Assembly: GCF_027286305.1 (NCBI RefSeq)
Contig: NZ_CP114599.1
Span: 4,012,001 to 4,076,000, forward strand
Direction of reading: 5' to 3'
DNA from: Phenylobacterium sp. NIBR 498073
Lineage (GTDB): Bacteria > Pseudomonadota > Alphaproteobacteria > Caulobacterales > Caulobacteraceae
Length of the DNA: 64,000 bases
A model generated the notes under the pieces. That model was given only the letters and a program-made list of their open reading frames with translations. It did no database searches and was not told the DNA's origin. A program made the translations under genes and the position numbers. The first letter of the stretch is position 1. The number at the start of each line of letters is the position of its first letter. Below, piece by piece: positions 44,023 through 51,055 of this stretch.

Positions 44023-44817
44023 CTAGCGCCCCTGGAACACCGGCTTGCGCTTTTCGAGGAAGGCGCGGCGGGCTTCCTGGCCGTCCTCGCTGCGGAAGGC
44101 GCGGCCGATGTTGGAGACCTCGTAGCGGAGCTGCTGCTCCATATCGATCGACTCGTAGGACTTCACGATGCCGCGCTTGAGCAGGCGCAGGGTGATCGGC
44201 GACCACTCGCAGAGCTGGGCGCAGTACTCGGCCAGCCGGGCATGGAAGTTCGCGTCGTCAACCGCCTCGCCGGCCATGCCCCACTCCAGGGCCTGCGCGC
44301 CGACGACCGTGCGGTTCTCCATCATGAAGCGCATGGCGCGCTCATAGCCCATGACCTGCGGCAGGGTGATGGTCAGGCCGGCGTCCGGCGAGCCGCCGAT
44401 GCGGGTGTAGCCGGCCATCAACCGCGCGCTGGAGGCGATGAGGCGCACGTCGGCAGCCATGGCCAGGCCCAGGCCCGCGCCGACCGCCACGCCGTTGATC
44501 CCGCCGACCACCGGCTTGTCGCAACGCTTGCGCAGGGCGAGCACGAACTGGCCGACCCAGCTGATGTCGTCGAGTTGGGCGGTCATCGCGGAGTCCGGGT
44601 GGTAAGGCTCGGAGCCCGACAGGTCGAGCCCGGCGCAAAAGGCGTCGCCCGAGCCGGTCAGGGCCACGACCCAGACATTGTCGTCGCGGGCGGCGGCGTC
44701 GACCGCCTCGATCACGCCCCAGGCCAGCTGCTGGCTGAGCGCGTTCTTCTTCTCCGGACGGTTCAGGCGGATGGTGCGGACGTGGCCGGCGTCGGACACC
44801 TCGACAAGCTTGGACAT
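44023..44817 (-). CDS. Enoyl-CoA hydratase/isomerase family protein
   Basis: A 264-residue crotonase-fold enzyme. The CoA/oxyanion-hole region is AFCAGLDLSG, and the second hole segment is GGINGVAVGAGLGLAMAADVRLIASSARL. In the active site the usual hydratase glutamate pair is not fully clear (MAGYTRIGGSPDAGLT in the place of the second Glu region has Asp), so hydratase versus isomerase or other acyl-CoA chemistry is open. It is a single gene whose ribosome-binding site lies in a small hairpin resembling that of the aminotransferase at 31484. Confidence 0.85.
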   Translation of the reverse strand: MSKLVEVSDAGHVRTIRLNRPEKKNALSQQLAWGVIEAVDAAARDDNVWVVALTGSGDAFCAGLDLSGSEPYHPDSAMTAQLDDISWVGQFVLALRKRCDKPVVGGINGVAVGAGLGLAMAADVRLIASSARLMAGYTRIGGSPDAGLTITLPQVMGYERAMRFMMENRTVVGAQALEWGMAGEAVDDANFHARLAEYCAQLCEWSPITLRLLKRGIVKSYESIDMEQQLRYEVSNIGRAFRSEDGQEARRAFLEKRKPVFQGR

Positions 44818-44823
44818 GGTTTC

Positions 44824-44845
44824 CCCGTTTCTTTGCGTTGACGGG
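44824..44845 (-). promoter_or_regulatory. Small hairpin next to the enoyl-CoA hydratase ribosome-binding site
   Basis: On the transcribed strand CCCGT pairs with ACGGG around a 12-nt loop (CAACGCAAAGAA). The right arm runs into GGGGA before the ATG. Loop sequence and position match the element upstream of the aminotransferase gene. Confidence 0.4.
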
Positions 44846-44893
44846 ACAATGGACGCGGTGGGAGGTGGTGGCCAGACCTAAGGGGAGGACGGC

Positions 44894-45493
44894 ATGGCCC
44901 AGATGCACGACGCAGACACCCTGGCCTTCTATGACCGCGAGGCCGCGGCCTACGCCGCGCGCCAGCGGGGCGCGCCGGTGCGGCTGCAGGCCTTTCTCGA
45001 ACAGCTGCGGCCGCGGGCGCGCATCCTGGAGCTGGGCTGCGGCGCCGGTCAGGACGCCGAGCTGATGACCGCCGCCGGCTTCGAGGTCACCCCCACCGAC
45101 GGCTCGGCGGGCTTAGCGGCGGAAGCTGAGGCGCGGCTGGGGCGGCCGGTGCGGGTGATGCGGTTCGAGGAGCTGGACGAGACCGCCGCCTATGACGGCG
45201 TCTGGGCCAACGCCTGCCTGTTGCACGTCCCGGAAGACGGGCTGGCCGACGTGCTGGCCCGCATCCACCGGGCGCTGAAGCCGGGCGGCCGCTTCCACAC
45301 CGGGTTCAAGGCCGGCGACGGCGGCGGGCGCGACAGCCTGGGCCGCTACTACAACTTCCCCGACGAGGCGCGGCTGCGGGCCGCCTACGGCGCGGCCGGC
45401 GACTGGGCGGCGCTGACCATCACCCCCGGCAAGGGCGGCGGCTTCGACGGGGTGATGCGCGATTGGCTGTTCGTGGACGCGGTGAAGGGATAG
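44894..45493 (+). CDS. Class I SAM-dependent methyltransferase
   Basis: A 199-residue methyltransferase. SAM motif I is ILELGCGAGQDAELM (about 43-57), motif II TPTDGSAGLAAEA (about 66-78), and VWANACLLHVPEDGLADVLARIHRALKPGGRF is the classical UbiE/type-11 continuation. The substrate is unknown. The ATG follows AGGGGAGGACGGC, a strong site. It is divergent from the enoyl-CoA hydratase and followed by a palindromic repeat. Confidence 0.88.
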   Translation: MAQMHDADTLAFYDREAAAYAARQRGAPVRLQAFLEQLRPRARILELGCGAGQDAELMTAAGFEVTPTDGSAGLAAEAEARLGRPVRVMRFEELDETAAYDGVWANACLLHVPEDGLADVLARIHRALKPGGRFHTGFKAGDGGGRDSLGRYYNFPDEARLRAAYGAAGDWAALTITPGKGGGFDGVMRDWLFVDAVKG

Positions 45494-45505
45494 AGCGCCC
45501 TTCAG

Positions 45506-45646
45506 GTGTCATCCCGGAAAGCCCATAGGGCTTGTCCGGGATCCATTTGCGCCGCGTCGGCGGAAATGGGCGCGGTCCGAACAAGGGGTCCGCGATCAGG
45601 TGTTCATGGGTCCCGGACAGCCGCTGCGCGGCTTCCGGGATGACAC
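45506..45646. repeat. 141-bp palindromic intergenic repeat
   Basis: Terminal arms GTGTCATCCCGGAA and TTCCGGGATGACAC are exact 14-bp complements. Inside are hairpins AAGCCC/GGGCTT and AGCCGC/GCGGCT and a second stem, GTCCGGGATCCAT with ATGGGTCCCGGAC (12 of 13). It lies between the convergent methyltransferase and nrdB genes. A degenerate half-copy is at 31563. Confidence 0.8.
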
Positions 45647-45652
45647 GTTTAC

Positions 45653-46681
45653 CTACTCCGCCGCCTCGCTGCGCTTGGCCAGCACTTTGTCGAACGACGC
45701 CCAGACGCCGTCGGCGCCGTGCCACTGGCCCTTGGTCGCGGCCTTCGAGTACTCGGTCGAGCGGGCCTCGAAGAAGTTGGCGTGCTCGACGCCCGAGAGC
45801 ATCGACTGCAGCCAGGGCAGCGGATTTTCCTTCACGCCGTAGACTTCCGGCAGCGCCAGCTGGCGCAGGCGCCAGTCGGCGATGAAGCGGATGTAGGCCT
45901 TGATGTCGTCCGGGGTCATGCCCTGGATCTCGCCGGCCTCGAAGGCCAGGTCGATGAACTTGTCCTCCAGGCCGACCACGGTCTTGCAGCAGTCGACGAT
46001 GTCGTCGCCGACGCTCTTGGTGACCGCGCCGGTCTCCTTGTTGAACGCGTGGTAGAGCTTGATGATGCCTTCGCAGTGCAGGCTCTCGTCGCGCACCGAC
46101 CACGAGACGATCTGGCCCATGCCCTTCATCTTGTTGTGGCGCGGGAAGTTCATCAGCATCGCGAAGCTGGCGAACAGCTGCAGGCCCTCGGTGAAGCCGC
46201 CGAACATGGCGAGCGTCCGGGCGATGTCGGCGTTCGAATCGACGCCGAACTTCTGCATGTAGTCGTGCTTGTCGCGCATCGCCTGGTAGTCGAGGAACGC
46301 CGTGAACTCGGAATCGGGCATGCCGATCGTCTCGAGCAGCAGGGCGTAGGCGGCGATGTGGATCGTCTCCATGTTGGAGAAGGCCGACAGCATCATCTTC
46401 ACCTCGGTGGGTTTGAAGACGCGGCTGTAGCGTTCCATGTAGTTGTCGTTCACCTCGACGTCCGATTGCGTGAAGAACCGGAAGATCTGGGTAAGGAGGT
46501 TGCGCTCCTTGTCGTTGAGCTTGGCCGCCCAATCCTTGAGGTCTTCGCCCAGCGGCACCTCTTCGGGCATCCAGTGGACCTGCTGCTGCTTCTTCCAGAA
46601 GTCATAGGCCCACGGATAGCGGAACGGCTTGTAGGCGAAGGACGGGGTAAGCAGGCCGGGCTGAGCGGACGTCGCGGTCAC
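45653..46681 (-). CDS. nrdB: Class I ribonucleotide reductase, beta subunit
   Basis: A protein of about 342 residues that houses the di-metal/tyrosyl radical cofactor. Metal ligands are visible: D in TQSDVEVND, E and H in METIH, E in FGGFTEGLQ, and E and H in DESLHCEG. The radical tyrosine follows at IAAY with canonical spacing. The GTG at 46681 (VTATSAQPGLLTPSF) is preferred; longer frames from 46741 or 46783 run into the NrdR-like boxes. nrdA lies upstream on the same strand but is separated by an LpxR-like gene, and nrdB has its own operator. Confidence 0.9.
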   Translation of the reverse strand: MTATSAQPGLLTPSFAYKPFRYPWAYDFWKKQQQVHWMPEEVPLGEDLKDWAAKLNDKERNLLTQIFRFFTQSDVEVNDNYMERYSRVFKPTEVKMMLSAFSNMETIHIAAYALLLETIGMPDSEFTAFLDYQAMRDKHDYMQKFGVDSNADIARTLAMFGGFTEGLQLFASFAMLMNFPRHNKMKGMGQIVSWSVRDESLHCEGIIKLYHAFNKETGAVTKSVGDDIVDCCKTVVGLEDKFIDLAFEAGEIQGMTPDDIKAYIRFIADWRLRQLALPEVYGVKENPLPWLQSMLSGVEHANFFEARSTEYSKAATKGQWHGADGVWASFDKVLAKRSEAAE

Positions 46682-46748
46682 GGGTGCGGCTTTCGAATCT
46701 GACGGCTGGTGTTGGAGCCTATCTAGGCGCCGTTCGGGCATCCGCGGA

Positions 46749-46797
46749 AGGGCATATCTTGTGGTCGGGACATCAGGGCACACGCAAGATGTTGTGA
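46749..46797 (-). promoter_or_regulatory. Pair of NrdR-like boxes upstream of nrdB
   Basis: Two 16-bp sites, 46782-46797 (ACGCAAGATGTTGTGA) and 46749-46764 (right half ATCTTGTGG), are offset by 33 bp, about three helical turns. This is the layout of NrdR operators (consensus near ACAC-AATATCTTGTGT). The first is a good match and the second a half match. Confidence 0.6.
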
Positions 46798-46837
46798 AAC
46801 ATGGGGATGAACGATGCGCGCTGAATATGTCGCTCGA

Positions 46838-46897
46838 AGGGCGGCCGGTTCGGGCTCAGCGGCGGTCCAGGCGACGCTGAGCCTGCGCGGCCGCCCT
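46838..46897. repeat. Nested inverted repeat upstream of the nrdB promoter
   Basis: Outer arms AGGGCGGCCG/CGGCCGCCCT (10 bp) and inner arms GGCTCAGCG/CGCTGAGCC (9 bp) are both perfect, with a 13-nt loop. It lies between the LpxR-like gene's stop and nrdB; there is no U-tract. Confidence 0.6.
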
Positions 46898-46965
46898 GTC
46901 GTAGGGCCGGCGGATGCAGTTCGAAGGGGCGGCCCGCTTCCTCCCCATGAAGGGGAGGGCGGAGG

Positions 46966-47802
46966 TCACTTCTGCGGCTTGATCGAGAAGGTGAAGGCCA
47001 GGACCGAGTCTTCCTTGGTCTCCTGACCGAAGACCATGTGCTCGCCCTTCACCTCGCGGTGGATGTAGCCGAACGAGGTCTGCAACGCGCCCTTGCGATA
47101 CGCCACGCCGACATGCGCATCGCCGACCAGGGCGCTGGACGGATCAGTGGTGAAGCCCTGGCGGTCCCAGCTGTTGCCGTTGCGCAGCACGTTGAGCCCG
47201 ACGGCGCGGCCGCTGGCGGCGGCGAACAGGTACCAGCGGCCCTGGTCGCCATAGGCCTTGCCGTCGCGGACGCCGAGGTCGTTGAGGCGGTCCTCGACCT
47301 CGCCGTCGCGCTTCTGGGCGACGGTGAGGGTGGCGCCGGCCTCGGCCTGGCCGCCGCTGTTGGAGAGGCCGACGCCGGTATGCGGAGTCAGGGCGACGTC
47401 GAGCTCGCCGGCCCCGAAGCGCACCGGCGCCCAGTCGCGGGTGACCGCGACTTCGTAGGCGTCGGCGTCGAACTGGGCGGCGCGCGGGTCAATGTTGGCC
47501 GGCAGGCCGCTGGGCGAACGCTCGGTCCCGCCGACGCTGAGCCGCATGGTGTCGATCGAGCCGCGGGCGGTCTTGCCGAGTTGGAAGTTGTTGGTGGTCC
47601 AGCGGACCGGGGCGCCGTCGGCGGCGAACTGCTCGCGCTCGACGAGGTTGGCGAAGTCATCCTGACGTATCTTCGGCGCCTTGTCCGGCGCGAAGCCCGC
47701 GCCCTTCAGCTCCGTATCACCGCCAGGCCTCGATGTTTGGGCCGCGCCCTCCGTCGCAGCGCCAAAGCACAAGGCGATGGCCAGCCCAGCCAACAGCCTC
47801 AT
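46966..47802 (-). CDS. LpxR/DUF2219-like outer-membrane protein
   Basis: A 278-residue secreted protein. The start MRLLAGLAIALCFGAATEGAAQ is a signal peptide, preceded by GGGAG. The C-terminal half alternates as a beta-barrel (ALTPHTGVGLSNSGGQAEAGATLTV; LFAAASGRAVGLNVLRNGNSWD; FGYIHREVKGEHMVFGQETKEDSVLAFTFSIK) and resembles the LpxR lipid A 3-O-deacylase family in layout. The catalytic His/Ser/Asn set could not be placed with certainty, so enzymatic activity is not assumed. It sits between nrdA and nrdB on the same strand, an unexpected position, and has hairpin-rich upstream DNA. Confidence 0.6.
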   Translation of the reverse strand: MRLLAGLAIALCFGAATEGAAQTSRPGGDTELKGAGFAPDKAPKIRQDDFANLVEREQFAADGAPVRWTTNNFQLGKTARGSIDTMRLSVGGTERSPSGLPANIDPRAAQFDADAYEVAVTRDWAPVRFGAGELDVALTPHTGVGLSNSGGQAEAGATLTVAQKRDGEVEDRLNDLGVRDGKAYGDQGRWYLFAAASGRAVGLNVLRNGNSWDRQGFTTDPSSALVGDAHVGVAYRKGALQTSFGYIHREVKGEHMVFGQETKEDSVLAFTFSIKPQK

Positions 47803-48120
47803 CGGCGAATCTCCCGTACCGCATCGTTGAGCGTGCGGCTCAACAAGCACCCTTCCATGATGATGGAATGACGCCAACGGAAAATCCGTTCCTCTGCCCT
47901 GCGTCACATAGGGTTTACACCTGAGGTGGCGCGCCCCTGGGCGTGGAACTGCGCCAGACTGGGACAAAGCAGGGAAAATGCGCGCAATTTGTGCGCGCCG
48001 ACGCGAACGGACGCCTTGGCGCGGGCGCCGTCCGGACAGCAATCGAGGGGCGCGAAGGCCCCTCGCCTCAGGTCTTTGAGAATTTCCGCCGCCGGAGGAC
48101 GGCGGCTAGAACCTTGGCGC
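47803..48120. other. Intergenic region with three inverted repeats upstream of the LpxR-like gene
   Basis: No gene is supported in this 318-bp gap. It contains GTTGAGC/GCTCAAC (47826-47844), TTCCAT/ATGGAA (47853-47868) and AACGGA/TCCGTT (47876-47890) in a row just upstream of the LpxR-like start. These could be hairpins in the 5' leader or operator half-sites. The remainder, toward nrdA, shows nothing recognisable. Confidence 0.5.
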
Positions 48121-49986
48121 CTACTGGCAGGCCAGGCACTCTTCGTAGTCGGTGCGCTCGGACGGCGCGTCGATGACCATGGCCACACCCTCGCCGCCGG
48201 CGTGAGCGGCGCGCTGCACCGACTTGGAGCGCAGGTAGTAGAGCGACTTGCAGCCGCGTTCCCAGGCCTGCCAGTGCAGCATGTGCAGGTCCCACTTGTC
48301 GACGTCGCCCGGCAGGAAGACGTTGACCGACTGCGACTGGCAGATGTCGGGCGTGCGGTCGGCGGCCAGTTCGATGACCCAGCGCTGGTCCAATTCGAAG
48401 GCGGTCTTGAAGACGTCCTTCTCGTCCTGGCTGAGGAAGTCGAGGTGCTGGACCGAACCTTCGTTCTCCAGGATCGAGTCCCAGACCTGCGAGGTGTTCT
48501 TGCCCTTCTCGTCGAGCAGACGCTCCAGGTAGGGGTTCTTCACCGCGAACGAGCCCGACAGGGTCTTGTGGGTGTAGATGTTGGCCGGGATCGGCTCGAT
48601 GCCCGCCGAGGTGCCGCCGCAGATGATCGAGATCGAAGCGGTCGGGGCGATGGCCAGCTTGTGGCTGAACCGCTCCATGACGCCCTTCTCGGCCGCGTCG
48701 GGGCAGGCGCCGCGTTCGGCGGCCAGCTTGCGCGAGGCCGCGTCGCACTGGCGGCGCAGGTGCTTGAACAGACGCATGTTCCAGCTCTTGGCCAGGGCGC
48801 TCTCGAACGGCACGTTCTGCATCTGCAGGAAGGAGTGGAAGCCCATCAGGCCCAGGCCCACCGAGCGCTCGCGCTGGGCGGCGTAGACCGCGTTGGCCAT
48901 TTCCGGCGGCGCGCTGCGGATGAAGTCCTCCAGCACGTTGTCGAGGAAGCGCATGACGTCCTCGACGAAGGTCGGGTGGTCGCGCCACTCCATGAACTTC
49001 TCGGCGTTGACCGAGGACAGGCAGCAGACCGCGGTCCGCTCGCGGCCCAGGTGGTCGGTGCCGGTGTGGAGCATGATCTCCGAGCACAGGTTCGACTGGC
49101 GGACCGACAGGCCGAGGTCGCGCTGATGCTGCGGCATCGAGCGGTTCACGGTGTCGGAGAAGATCAGGTAGGGCTCGCCGGTCTGCAGGCGGATCTCGAG
49201 GATCTTCTGCCACAGCGAGCGGGCGTCGACCTCGCGCAGGACTTCCTGGTTCTTCGGCGAGCGCAGGCCGAACATCGCCCCGTCGCGCACCGCCTCCATG
49301 AACTCGTCGGTGATGTTGATGCCGTGGTGCAGGTTCAGGGACTTGCGGTTGAAGTCGCCCGAAGGCTTGCGGATCTCAAGGAACTCCTCGATCTCCGGGT
49401 GGTGGATGTCGAGATAGACCGCGGCCGAGCCGCGGCGCAGCGAACCCTGCGAAATCGCAAGGGTCAGCGAGTCCATCACCCGGATGAAGGGGATGATGCC
49501 GCTGGTCTGGCCCGCGCCCTTGACCTTCTCGCCGATCGAACGGACGCCGCCCCAGTAGGTGCCGATGCCGCCGCCGTTGGAAGCGAGCGCGACGTTCTCG
49601 TTCCAGACGCTCTGGATGCCGTCGAGCGAATCGCCGACCGCGTTCAGGAAGCAGGAGATCGGCAGGCCGCGACCGGCGCCGCCGTTCGAGAGCACCGGGG
49701 TGGCCGGCATGAACCAGAGGTTCGAGATGTAGTCGTAGACCCGTTGGGCGTGCTCGGCGTCGTCGGCGTAGGCCGTCGCCACGCGGGCGAACATGTCCTG
49801 GTAGCTCTCGCCGGCCAGCAGGTAGCGGTCCTCGAGGGTGGTCTTGCCGAACTCGGTCAGCAGGGCGTCGCGCGAGCGATCGACCTCCACCTTCCGGACG
49901 AGCTGGAGCGCAGGCCGTTCAGCCCGCTCCGGGGCCGTCTGGGTCGCTTCCGAAACCGTCCGCATCACCGCTTCGCCGCTGCTCAT
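48121..49986 (-). CDS. nrdA: Class I ribonucleotide reductase, alpha subunit
   Basis: A protein of about 621 residues that reduces ribonucleotides to deoxyribonucleotides. Visible features: TPVLSNGGAGRGLPISCFLNAVGD (first redox cysteine region), NLCSEIMLHT (active-site Cys), a second redox cysteine, NPYLERLLDEKGKN, and the flexible tail ending EECLACQ (CxxC). The N-terminus goes directly into LLTEFGKTTLEDRYLL, so the usual regulatory ATP-cone domain is absent. The ATG at 49986 is used: the GTG at 50046 lies inside an NrdR-like box. The gene is followed by the LpxR-like gene and then nrdB. Confidence 0.93.
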   Translation of the reverse strand: MSSGEAVMRTVSEATQTAPERAERPALQLVRKVEVDRSRDALLTEFGKTTLEDRYLLAGESYQDMFARVATAYADDAEHAQRVYDYISNLWFMPATPVLSNGGAGRGLPISCFLNAVGDSLDGIQSVWNENVALASNGGGIGTYWGGVRSIGEKVKGAGQTSGIIPFIRVMDSLTLAISQGSLRRGSAAVYLDIHHPEIEEFLEIRKPSGDFNRKSLNLHHGINITDEFMEAVRDGAMFGLRSPKNQEVLREVDARSLWQKILEIRLQTGEPYLIFSDTVNRSMPQHQRDLGLSVRQSNLCSEIMLHTGTDHLGRERTAVCCLSSVNAEKFMEWRDHPTFVEDVMRFLDNVLEDFIRSAPPEMANAVYAAQRERSVGLGLMGFHSFLQMQNVPFESALAKSWNMRLFKHLRRQCDAASRKLAAERGACPDAAEKGVMERFSHKLAIAPTASISIICGGTSAGIEPIPANIYTHKTLSGSFAVKNPYLERLLDEKGKNTSQVWDSILENEGSVQHLDFLSQDEKDVFKTAFELDQRWVIELAADRTPDICQSQSVNVFLPGDVDKWDLHMLHWQAWERGCKSLYYLRSKSVQRAAHAGGEGVAMVIDAPSERTDYEECLACQ

Positions 49987-50045
49987 GCCCCAAAACCCAT
50001 AACTATCAGATGCTTTGCCTCCGGGACACCGCCCGGCCGTCGTCA

Positions 50046-50061
50046 CCGCTATATCTAGTGG
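50046..50061 (-). promoter_or_regulatory. NrdR-like box upstream of nrdA
   Basis: The core CTATATCTAGTG matches the NrdR consensus acaCwAtATaTwGtgt at all its strongly conserved positions. It lies 60 bp before the nrdA ATG. A weaker ATAT-centred site about 34 bp farther upstream may be its partner. Confidence 0.55.
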
Positions 50062-50317
50062 CTGCCCCGCCCCCGATACGCTCCATATGGGGCCATGAAG
50101 GCTAATGACTCGTCAACGGTCTGGAGCGGTCATCCCCACGAGAATTTCGTTAACGTCGCATTTACCTTTGACGCCAGGGCTTGACGGGCTTGAGTTTTCC
50201 ACAGGCCCTCCGCGCCCGGACAAAGGCGCTGCTCACGCGACTGTGAAAACTGGGGGTGATTCAATCGCGAGTCGTTCGCACTTGCCCACCGCCGACCACC
50301 ACCCTATCCACACCCCG

Positions 50318-50415
50318 TCACTGGGGAGTAGCCGCCCGTAACTCCAGCGGGGGACGCGTCAACAAACTTGCCGAAAGGCATGGCGCATCCGGCGAATTGC
50401 TTGGCGAGACCTTTG
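50318..50415 (+). ncRNA. yybP-ykoY (manganese) riboswitch
   Basis: The invariant core GGGGAGTAGCC (50323-50333) is followed by a pairing element and CGTCAACAAACTTG (50357-50370). It then continues with GGCATGGCGC and a closing GGCGAGACCTTT (50403-50413 region), the consensus layout of the yybP-ykoY aptamer in Proteobacteria. The family senses Mn2+. The gene that follows is a Gdt1/UPF0016-type manganese exporter, its textbook partner. About 80 nt lie between aptamer end and the start codon, enough for an expression platform. Confidence 0.88.
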
Positions 50416-50497
50416 GCTTTCGTGCGTCGGTCCATGCGGGGTCGGCGGCGCGGAAGGCCATTGGTATGTCTCGACCCCGCCTGGACGCCTGTTCCCT

Positions 50498-51055
50498 ATG
50501 GAAGCCTTCCTCGTATCGACCGGCCTCGTGGCCGTCGCTGAAATCGGCGACAAGACCCAGTTGCTGGCCCTGCTGCTGGCCGCCCGATTCCGAAAGCCCG
50601 CGCCGATCATTCTCGGCATCCTGGTCGCCACCATCGCCAACCACGCCCTGGCCGCCTGGGTCGGGGTCGCAGCCGCCTCGCTGCTGAACGGCCCGTGGAT
50701 GAAGTGGGTGCTGGGCCTGGCCTTCATCGGCTTCGGCGTCTGGGCGCTGATTCCCGACAAGTTCGAGGAGAGCGACAAGCCCAAGGACCGGGCCGGAGTG
50801 TTCCTGACCACCCTGGTGGCGTTCTTCTTCGTGGAGATGGGCGACAAGACCCAGGTGGCGACCGTCGCCCTGGCGGCGAAGTTCCACCAGGTGCTGCTGG
50901 TCGCGGCCGGCACCACGCTCGGCATGATGATCGCCAACGTCCCGGCGGTGCTGATCGGCGAGGCCGCGGCCACCCGTCTGCCGCTGAAGTACATCCGCTG
51001 GGCCGCGGCGGCGTCCTTCGCGGCGATCGGCGTCTGGATCCTGATCGCGAGCTAA
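50498..51055 (+). CDS. TMEM165/GDT1 (UPF0016) family manganese exporter
   Basis: A 185-residue membrane protein with six helices in two repeated halves. Each half has the family motif E-x-G-D-K-T/S: AEIGDKTQLLALLLAARF (about 14-31) and FVEMGDKTQVATVALAAKF (about 109-127). Bacterial members (MneA and MntX-like) export Mn2+ and are induced through the yybP-ykoY riboswitch found directly upstream. It should protect against manganese overload. It overlaps the stop of the convergent SLC13 permease gene by 4 bp. Confidence 0.92.
   Translation: MEAFLVSTGLVAVAEIGDKTQLLALLLAARFRKPAPIILGILVATIANHALAAWVGVAAASLLNGPWMKWVLGLAFIGFGVWALIPDKFEESDKPKDRAGVFLTTLVAFFFVEMGDKTQVATVALAAKFHQVLLVAAGTTLGMMIANVPAVLIGEAAATRLPLKYIRWAAAASFAAIGVWILIAS

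Noticed and set aside
46814-47026. A 70-codon plus-strand frame upstream of nrdB
   Set aside because: It runs through the nested inverted repeat and into the antisense of the LpxR-like gene; no ribosome-binding site or family match.
50150-50164. TTAA-N7-TTTA, a possible CtrA box between nrdA and the riboswitch
   Set aside because: Only a single imperfect site far (about 165 bp) from nrdA, with no known link of these genes to CtrA; chance is likely in this less GC-rich gap.
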